Origin: Comamonadaceae bacterium
GTDB lineage: Bacteria > Pseudomonadota > Gammaproteobacteria > Burkholderiales > Burkholderiaceae_C
NCBI GenBank assembly: GCA_027484575.1
Contig: JAIXSQ010000007.1
Location: forward strand, 248,001 to 312,000
Direction of reading: 5' to 3'
Length of the DNA: 64,000 nucleotides
The notes beneath the pieces were generated by a model that saw only the letters and a list, made by a program, of their open reading frames with translations, was not told the DNA's origin and ran no database searches. The first letter of the stretch is position 1. Each line of letters starts with the position of its first letter. This document shows positions 58,046-64,000 of this stretch, in pieces. The position numbers and the translations under genes were made by a program.

Positions 58046-59557
58046 TCAGGGCGCCAGCCCGCCCCAGCCGCCGCCCAGCGCCTGCACCAGCGCGACGGCC
58101 GCGACCTGGCGCGCGCCCTGCAGCTGCACCAGCGCCTGGCGCGCCTGCAGCGCGGTCTGCTGCGCGGTGATCACCTCGGTGAAGCCCACCTGCCCGGCCT
58201 GGTAGCGGTTGAGCACCTGCTGCTCGACCAGGTCGGCCGCGCGCGAGGCCTCGGCCCGCAGGGCCTGCTGCTCGGCCAGCAGGCGCAGCGCGACCAGCTG
58301 GTCCTCCACGCCCTGGAAGGCCACCAGCACCGCCTGCCGGTACTGCGCCACCGTGCGCTCGTAGCCGGCCCGCGCGGCCTCGACCTGGCTGCGCGCCAGC
58401 CCGGCGTTGAACAGCAGCTGCGTGCCCGCCAGCCCCAGCGACCACAGCGTGGTGGGCGCGCTGAACAGGTCGCCCACCGACACCGCGCTGGTGCCCACCG
58501 CGCCGGTCAGCTGCAGCCGCGGGAAGAAGGCGGCCTGCGCGATGCCGATCTGCTCGTTGGCCTGCGCCACGCGGCGCTCGGCCGCGGCCACGTCGGGCCG
58601 GCGCAGCAGCAGGGTCGAGGGCACGGCCGGCGGCACCGCCGGCACCTGCGGCATCCACTGCGGCAGCGGCGCCAGCGCGAAGCGTGCCGGCGGCTGCCCC
58701 ACCAGCACCGCGATCGCATGTTCGAGCTGGGCACGCTGCTGCCGCTGCGCGGCCAGGCTGGCGCGCGCGTTGGCCAGCTGGGTCTGGGCCTGCAGCACGT
58801 CGGTGCGGGCGACCACGCCGGCGCTGTAGCGGTTGCCGGCGATCTGCAGGCCCCGCTCGAAACCGGCCACGGTGGCCTGCAGCAGCGCGATCTGGGCGTC
58901 GGCGGCGCGCAGGTTCAGCAGGTTGACGGCCAGCTCGCCCTGCGCCGCCAGCCGGGCGGCGGCCAGGTCGGCCTCGCTGGCCTGGGCGCCGGTGCGCGCG
59001 CCCTCGACGCCGCGGGCCAGCCGGCCCCACAGGTCGGGCTCCCAGGTGGCGCCGATCTGCAGGCTGTTGGCCGTGCGCGGGCCGGTCGAGAAGCCGGTGG
59101 AGGCGCCGCTGTTGCTGCTGTCGCTGCGGCTGGTGTTGGCGGTGCCGGTGATCGCCGGGAACAGCACCGCGCGCTGCTGGCCCACCAGCGCGCGCGCCTG
59201 CGCATAGGCGGCCACCGCGGCGGCCACGTTCTGGTTGGACACCTCCACCTGCGGCGCGAGCCGGTCCAGGTCGGCATCGCCGAAGGCCTGCCACCACGGA
59301 CCCGGGGCGGGCTGCACCGCCGCCGTGGCCGGCACCCAGTCGCCGCCGCCTTCCTTGAAGGCCACGGGCGTGTCCACCGGCGGCGGGCCGGCGTAGCGCG
59401 GGCCGACGGCGCAGGCGGTGAGGGACAGGGCGAGGATCGCAGGGCCCCAGAGTCGCTGGGCCCCGGCCTTCGCCGGGGCGACGACGTTGGCAGTGTCATC
59501 CCGGCGCAAGCCGGGATCCAGTGACTTCCGCGGCGCGGAATGTGTCGACGCTCTCAT
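58046..59557 (-). CDS. RND efflux outer membrane lipoprotein (OprM/NodT type)
   Basis: A 503-residue TolC-fold protein. Features are AVGPRYAGPPPVDTPVAFKEG just after the lipobox (LTAC, near residue 49), then PWWQAFGD, a two-repeat layout, GWDWSPDLWGR-like TWEPDLWGRLARGVEGA and LLRRPDVAAAERRVAQANEQIGIAQAAFFP. It forms the trimeric exit duct of the pump. The ATG overlaps the stop of the pump gene (ATGA at 59554-59557), so it is translationally coupled. The first 36 residues before the hydrophobic core run through a REP element, giving an unusually long, charged leader; no other in-frame start exists. Confidence 0.85.
   Translation of the reverse strand: MRASTHSAPRKSLDPGLRRDDTANVVAPAKAGAQRLWGPAILALSLTACAVGPRYAGPPPVDTPVAFKEGGGDWVPATAAVQPAPGPWWQAFGDADLDRLAPQVEVSNQNVAAAVAAYAQARALVGQQRAVLFPAITGTANTSRSDSSNSGASTGFSTGPRTANSLQIGATWEPDLWGRLARGVEGARTGAQASEADLAAARLAAQGELAVNLLNLRAADAQIALLQATVAGFERGLQIAGNRYSAGVVARTDVLQAQTQLANARASLAAQRQQRAQLEHAIAVLVGQPPARFALAPLPQWMPQVPAVPPAVPSTLLLRRPDVAAAERRVAQANEQIGIAQAAFFPRLQLTGAVGTSAVSVGDLFSAPTTLWSLGLAGTQLLFNAGLARSQVEAARAGYERTVAQYRQAVLVAFQGVEDQLVALRLLAEQQALRAEASRAADLVEQQVLNRYQAGQVGFTEVITAQQTALQARQALVQLQGARQVAAVALVQALGGGWGGLAP
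59450..59529. repeat. REP-type repeat pair inside a coding region
   Basis: Units CGCTGGGCCCCGGCCTTCGC... and GTCATCCCGGCGCAAGCCGGGAT, the same pair as at 43376-43458 in the opposite order. It lies within the 5' end of the outer membrane lipoprotein gene, encoding residues about 10-37 (SLDPGLRRDD and VVAPAKAGAQ). Confidence 0.85.
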
Positions 59558-62500
59558 GCAGGTTCCGGTTCATGCGAGCGCGCCAGCACGCGCTCATGGG
59601 GGCTGCGGCGGCGCAGCTTGTCCAGCAGCAGGTAGACCACCGGCGTGGTGATCAGCGTGAGCACCTGGCTGGCGACCAGGCCGCCGACGATGGCGATGCC
59701 CAGCGGGCGGCGCAGCTCGGCGCCTTCGCCGAAGCCCACCGCCAGCGGCAGCGCGCCCAGGATGGCGGCGATGGTGGTCATCAGGATCGGGCGGAAGCGC
59801 AGCAGGCAGGCCTCGCGCACCGCGTCCTGCGGCGACAGCCCGTGCGAGCGCTCGGCGTCGATGGCGAAGTCGATGATCAGGATCGCGTTCTTCTTGACGA
59901 TGCCGATCAGCAGGAACAGCCCGATGAGCGCCATGATCGACAGCTCCATGCCGGCGATGCCCAGCGCCAGCACCGCGCCCACGCCGGCCGAAGGGAGCGT
60001 GGACAGCACCGTCACGGGATGCACCAGGCTCTCGTACAGCACGCCCAGCACGATGTAGATCACCACCAGCGCGGCCACGATCAGCAGCCACTGCTGGCCC
60101 TGCGACTCCTGCGCCGCCCGCGCCAGGCCCTCGAAGCTGCCGCGCACGTTCGACGGCACGGCGATCTCGGCCTCGGCCGCATGCACGGCCGCGCGGCCCT
60201 CGGCCAGCGTGCGGCCGGGGGCCAGGTTGAAGGAGATGGTGGTGGCCAGCTCGGCGTCCTCGTGCGCGACCGAGGCCGACACCGGCCGCTCGGCGAAGCG
60301 CGCGATGGCCGCCAGCGGCACCAGCACCGCCGGCGCCGACGACAGCGGCCGGCCGCTGCTCTGGTCGCGCAGGCCCGGGTTGACCGCCGCCGGGGCGGCC
60401 GGGGTGCTGCCCGTGGCGGTGCTGGTCCCAGTGCCCGTCGCAGTGCCCGTGCCGCCCACGGCCGGCACGGTCTGGATCGCCGCCGAGGTGATCGCGCCGG
60501 GCACCAGCGAGGCCGCCGCCAGGTTGCGCGCCGGCACGTGCACGTCGGCCAGCGACAGCGGGCTGCGGGCCTGCCAGGGCGCCACGCCCATCACCACCGT
60601 GTACTGGTTCAGCGCGTTGTACAGCGTGGCCACCTGGCGCTGGCCGAACAGGTTGTACAGCGCGTTGTCGACGTCGCGCGCGTTGATGCCCAGTCGCGAA
60701 GCGGTCTCGCGGTCGATCTCCACGTAGGTCTCGATGCCGTTCTCCTGCTGGTCGGTGTCCACGTCCACCAGCGCCGGCTGCCGCCGCATCGCCTCGGCCA
60801 GCCGGCGCGCCCACACCCGCAGGTCGGCCACGTTGTCGCTCTTGAGCGTGTACTCGTAGGTGCTGTTGGAGCCGCGCGCGCCCATGCGCAGGTCCTGCGC
60901 CGGCGACAGGAACAGCTGCACCCCGGGCACCCGCGCCAGCTGCGGCCGCAGCCGCGCGATCACCGCCTGGCCGCGCTCGCCCGGCGGCCGCTCGGACGCC
61001 GGCTTGAGCGTCACCGACACGAAGCCGCCGCCGGCGCGGCTGCCGCCGGTGAAGCCCACCACGGTGGCCACCGCGGGGTCGGCGCGGATGATGTCCACCA
61101 GCTGGCGCAGCTTGTCCTGCATGGCCTGGAAGGAGATCGCGCGGTCGGCCCGGATGCCGCCGAAGATCTGCGCCGTGTCCTGCTGCGGGAAGTAGCCCTT
61201 GGGGATCTTGGTGAACAGCAGCACGTTGATGGCCACCACCGCCAGCAGCAGCAGCAGCACCAGGCCGCGTGCCTGCAGCGCCCAGTCCAGGCTGGCCGCG
61301 TAGCTGCGCTGGGTCCAGCCCCAGGCGGCATCGAGCGCGCGGCCCACCCGGGTGGGCGGCCGCCGCTGCGTGCCGGGCCGCAGCAGCCAGGCGCACAGCA
61401 TCGGCGTGGTGGTCAGCGACAGCACCAGCGAGATCATCACCGCGACCGACAACGTGACCGCGAACTCGCGGAACAGCCGCCCCACCTGCCCGCCCATGAA
61501 CAGCAGGGGGATGAACACCGCCACCAGCGACAGGCTGATCGACAGCACCGTGAAGCCGACCTCGCGCGCCCCCAGCAGCGCGGCACGGAAGCGGTCCAGG
61601 CCGCGCTCCATGTGGCGCGAGACGTTCTCCAGCACCACGATGGCGTCGTCGACCACGAAGCCGGTGGCCACGGTCAGCGCCATCAACGACAGGTTGTTCA
61701 GCGAGAAGCCCAGCAGCCACATGACGGCGAAGGTGCCCAGCAGCGACACCACGGTGGCGATGGCGGGGATGACGGTCGCGCGCAGGCTGCGCAGGAAACC
61801 GCTGACCACCACCACCACCAGCAGCACCGAGATGGCCAGCGTGATCTCCACCTCGTGCAGCGCGGCCCGGATCGAGGTGGTGCGGTCCGAGGCCACGTCG
61901 ATGCGGATGTCCGCGGGCAGCTGGTCCTTCAGCTCGGGCAGCAGCGCCTTGACGCCGTCGACCGTCTGGATCACGTTGGCGCCCGGCTGCAGGGTGATCG
62001 ACACCACCACCGCCCGCTCGCCGTTGAACAGGCCCAGGGTCCAGAGGTTCTGCACCGAGTCGCCGACGCTGGCCACGTCGCCCAGCCGCACCGGCGCGCC
62101 GTTGCGCCAGGCCACCACCAGCCCGCGGTAGTCGGCCGCCTGCAGCCCGCCGCCGGCGCTGTTGCGGGTGTAGACCTGCCAGCGCTCGCCGCCCTCCTCC
62201 ACCACGCCCTTGGGCCGGTTGGCGGCGGTGGACTGGATGGCCGCGCGCACGTCCTCGCTGGAGATGCCCCACTGGTTCAGCGCCTGCGGCGACAGCTCGA
62301 TGCGCACCGCCGGCTGGGCGCCGCCGCCGATCTCGACGTCGCCGACGCCGGACACCTGCGAGACCTTCTGCTGGACGATGTTGGAGACCGCGTCGTAGAT
62401 CTGGCCCGGCGTGCGCGTGGGCGAGGTCAGGGCCAGGATCAGCACCGGCGCGGCGGCCGGGTTGGACTTGCGCCAGGTCGGGTTGCTGCGCAGCGTGGCG

Positions 62501-62859
62501 GGCAGGTCGGCACGGCTGGCGTTGATCGCGGCCTGCACCTCGCGCGCGGCGGCGTCGATGTTGCGTTCGAGCTCGAACTGCAGGTTGATGCGGGTGGTGC
62601 CGTTGCTGCTGGTCGAGGTGATCTCGTTGACGCCGGCGATCGCGCCCAGCCGCCGCTCCAGCGGCGTGGCGACGCTGCTGGCCATGGTGTCGGGGCTGGC
62701 GCCGGGGATGCTGGCGCTGACCGTGATCACCGGGAAGTCCACCTTGGGCAGCGGCGCCACGGGCAGCAGGAAGAACGCGACGATGCCCGCCAGCGCCAGC
62801 CACAGCGTGAGCAGCACGGTGGCGACGGGGCGGCGGACGAAGGGCGCGCTGAGGTTCAC
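59554..62859 (-). CDS. mdtC: RND multidrug efflux pump subunit (MdtC/MuxC type)
   Basis: A 1101-residue inner membrane pump. The N-terminus is NLSAPFVRRPVATVLLTLWLALAG (GTG 62859, its GTGA overlapping the previous stop). Helix 4 has GFVVDDAIVVLENVSRH with the paired aspartates of the proton relay. The late region LIGIVKKNAILIIDFAIDA carries the Lys. It is about 60 residues longer than MdtC because of a Gly/Thr/Ala-rich insert (VGGTGTATGTGTSTATGS, around residue 795) in the second periplasmic loop. It works with MdtB and a membrane fusion protein beyond the right edge. Confidence 0.92.
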   Translation of the reverse strand: MNLSAPFVRRPVATVLLTLWLALAGIVAFFLLPVAPLPKVDFPVITVSASIPGASPDTMASSVATPLERRLGAIAGVNEITSTSSNGTTRINLQFELERNIDAAAREVQAAINASRADLPATLRSNPTWRKSNPAAAPVLILALTSPTRTPGQIYDAVSNIVQQKVSQVSGVGDVEIGGGAQPAVRIELSPQALNQWGISSEDVRAAIQSTAANRPKGVVEEGGERWQVYTRNSAGGGLQAADYRGLVVAWRNGAPVRLGDVASVGDSVQNLWTLGLFNGERAVVVSITLQPGANVIQTVDGVKALLPELKDQLPADIRIDVASDRTTSIRAALHEVEITLAISVLLVVVVVSGFLRSLRATVIPAIATVVSLLGTFAVMWLLGFSLNNLSLMALTVATGFVVDDAIVVLENVSRHMERGLDRFRAALLGAREVGFTVLSISLSLVAVFIPLLFMGGQVGRLFREFAVTLSVAVMISLVLSLTTTPMLCAWLLRPGTQRRPPTRVGRALDAAWGWTQRSYAASLDWALQARGLVLLLLLAVVAINVLLFTKIPKGYFPQQDTAQIFGGIRADRAISFQAMQDKLRQLVDIIRADPAVATVVGFTGGSRAGGGFVSVTLKPASERPPGERGQAVIARLRPQLARVPGVQLFLSPAQDLRMGARGSNSTYEYTLKSDNVADLRVWARRLAEAMRRQPALVDVDTDQQENGIETYVEIDRETASRLGINARDVDNALYNLFGQRQVATLYNALNQYTVVMGVAPWQARSPLSLADVHVPARNLAAASLVPGAITSAAIQTVPAVGGTGTATGTGTSTATGSTPAAPAAVNPGLRDQSSGRPLSSAPAVLVPLAAIARFAERPVSASVAHEDAELATTISFNLAPGRTLAEGRAAVHAAEAEIAVPSNVRGSFEGLARAAQESQGQQWLLIVAALVVIYIVLGVLYESLVHPVTVLSTLPSAGVGAVLALGIAGMELSIMALIGLFLLIGIVKKNAILIIDFAIDAERSHGLSPQDAVREACLLRFRPILMTTIAAILGALPLAVGFGEGAELRRPLGIAIVGGLVASQVLTLITTPVVYLLLDKLRRRSPHERVLARSHEPEPA

Positions 62860-64000
62860 GCCGGCGCCTCCGCGCGGCGCCAGCGCGCGCCCAGCCGGTC
62901 GAAAGCCAGGTAGACCACCGGCGTGGTGAACAGGGTCAGCAGCTGGCTGACCACCAGCCCGCCGAAGATCGCCAGGCCCAGCGGCCGGCGCAGCTCGGCG
63001 CCCTCGCCCCAGCCCAGCATCAGCGGCACCGCGGCGAACAGCGCGGCCAGGGTGGTCATCAGGATCGGGCGGAAGCGCAGCAGCGCCGCCTGGTGGATCG
63101 CCTCGCGCGGCGGCTTGCCTTCCAGCCGCTGCGCCTCCAGGGCGAAGTCGATCATCATGATCGCGTTCTTCTTGACGATCCCGATCAGCAGGATGATGCC
63201 GATGATCCCGATCACGCCCAGGTCCTGGCCGCTGATCCACAGCATGGCCAGCGCGCCCACGCCGGCCGAGGGCAGCGTCGAGAGGATGGTGACCGGGTGC
63301 ACGTAGCTCTCGTACAGCACGCCCAGCACGATGTACACGCAGACCACGGCCGCCAGGATCAGCCACAGCTGGTTGGTCAGCGAGGCTTCGTAGGCGCCGG
63401 CCGCGCCCAGGAACTGCAGCGTCACCGCCGGCGGCAGCCCGATGTCGCGCGCGGCCTGGCGCACCGCCTGCACCGCCGCGCCCAGCGACACGCCCGGGGC
63501 CGGGTCGAAGCCCACCGTGGCCGCCGGGTACTGCGCCACCCGCGTGACCTGCAGCGGCGCGGGCTGCTCGACCACCCGCGCCAGCGCCGACAGCGGCACC
63601 GCGTCGCCGCCGCCGGTGCGCAGCAGCACGTTGCCCAGCGCCTGGGCCGAGGGCACGGCCTCGGGCCGGGCCTCCAGGATCACGCGGTACTGGTTGGTCT
63701 CGGTGAAGATGGTCGAGACGATCCGCTGGCCGTAGGCGCTGTACAGCGCATCGTCGATGGCCGCCACCGTCACGCCCAGCCGCGCCGCGGTGTCGCGGTC
63801 GATGTCCACCAGCAGGGCCGAGCCGGTGGCGCCCGCATCGGTCACGCCGGCGCGCAGCTGCGGCAGCTCGCGCAGGCGGGCGGCCAGGCGCTGGGCCCAG
63901 CCGTTGACCACCGCGGTGTCGGCGCCCTCGAGCGCGACGCGCAGCGGCGTGGGCCCGCTCTCGGCATCGATGGTCAGGTCCTGCACCGCCTGCAGCCGCA
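62856..64000 (-). CDS. mdtB: RND multidrug efflux pump subunit (MdtB/MuxB type), 3' part
   Basis: The last 381 codons or so are present; the 5' part lies beyond the right edge. Visible are VDIDRDTAARLGVTVAAIDDAL, YGQRIVSTIFTETNQYRVILE, the helix YIVLGVLYESYVHPVTILSTLPSAG and GIVKKNAIMMIDFALEAQR. Its stop overlaps the next start (GTGA), so B and C subunits are made in step, as in mdtABC/muxABC operons. Confidence 0.92.
   Translation of the reverse strand, partial: RLQAVQDLTIDAESGPTPLRVALEGADTAVVNGWAQRLAARLRELPQLRAGVTDAGATGSALLVDIDRDTAARLGVTVAAIDDALYSAYGQRIVSTIFTETNQYRVILEARPEAVPSAQALGNVLLRTGGGDAVPLSALARVVEQPAPLQVTRVAQYPAATVGFDPAPGVSLGAAVQAVRQAARDIGLPPAVTLQFLGAAGAYEASLTNQLWLILAAVVCVYIVLGVLYESYVHPVTILSTLPSAGVGALAMLWISGQDLGVIGIIGIILLIGIVKKNAIMMIDFALEAQRLEGKPPREAIHQAALLRFRPILMTTLAALFAAVPLMLGWGEGAELRRPLGLAIFGGLVVSQLLTLFTTPVVYLAFDRLGARWRRAEAPA

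Noticed and set aside
59521..62913. Plus-strand frame of over 1100 codons opposite the MdtC-type gene
   Set aside because: Antisense shadow with His/Arg/Gln-rich content, no ribosome site and no motif, while the minus strand encodes a clear RND pump.

Overview
The window is a 64 kb stretch of very GC-rich chromosome (roughly 70 percent by eye). It is coded almost end to end on both strands. The gene content points to a betaproteobacterium of the order Burkholderiales, most likely Comamonadaceae-like (Ramlibacter or Variovorax type). Signs of this are three Bug-type tripartite tricarboxylate receptors, a Liv-type operon with a built-in acyl-CoA ligase, and several short promoters of the form TAnnnT placed 6 to 11 bases before an ATG. 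Palindromic REP-type repeats sit between many gene blocks. No rRNA, tRNA, CRISPR array, transposase or integrase gene was seen.

Layout. 1-6.8 kb: BLUF-like protein (cut by the left edge), DedA membrane protein, extradiol dioxygenase, histidine phosphatase, PLP aminotransferase, DUF3089 lipase-like protein, a stress-type protein and a YihY membrane protein. 6.7-14.9 kb: a Crp/Fnr regulator divergent from an acyl-CoA ligase plus complete Liv-type ABC operon, closed by a strong terminator. 14.9-18.8 kb: class C beta-lactamase, CDF metal transporter, VOC protein, DM13 protein and small genes. 18.1-21.1 kb: a lower-GC accessory island flanked by an 83-base direct repeat. It holds three cassette-type genes in one orientation with attC-like sites but no integrase in view (a CALIN). 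One cassette gene has a HEPN-type motif. 21.1-26.2 kb: a membrane-anchored protein, then a MerR regulator divergent from an arsenic operon (arsR, arsI, two arsC, aquaporin, MFS) that has no arsB or acr3.

26.2-32 kb: gamma-glutamyltransferase, Bug receptor with divergent LysR, an Ohr-like protein lacking its second cysteine, small genes, IF-1 and an RRM protein. 32-43.2 kb: an S9 peptidase followed by a compact glycan locus. Its genes are a CgeB-like glycosyltransferase, a fused nucleotidyltransferase-methyltransferase, a PIG-L deacetylase, a GT4 glycosyltransferase and a GNAT-type acyltransferase. Facing them are a phosphohexomutase and an ABC exporter. Together they could make, trim, acylate, methylate and export an unidentified saccharide. 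This is the best candidate here for an undescribed biosynthetic system. 43.5-46.9 kb: crotonase, Bug receptor, carboxymuconolactone decarboxylase and LysR, a small catabolic module. 47-50 kb: endonuclease III, a J-domain protein, CrcB and a putative sodium/proton antiporter. 50-53.6 kb: TetR with divergent acyl-CoA dehydrogenase and Bug receptor. 54-58 kb: a GH18-like lipoprotein, a 9-base minisatellite, and a stress block of two YsnF-domain genes (one frameshifted), a disordered protein, a GAF protein and an MliC-like lipoprotein. 58-64 kb: an RND multidrug efflux set of MdtB/MdtC type with an OprM/NodT-type outer membrane lipoprotein, whose first codons run through a REP element.

Functions are assigned by reading motifs and overall family resemblance. 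No database search was run.
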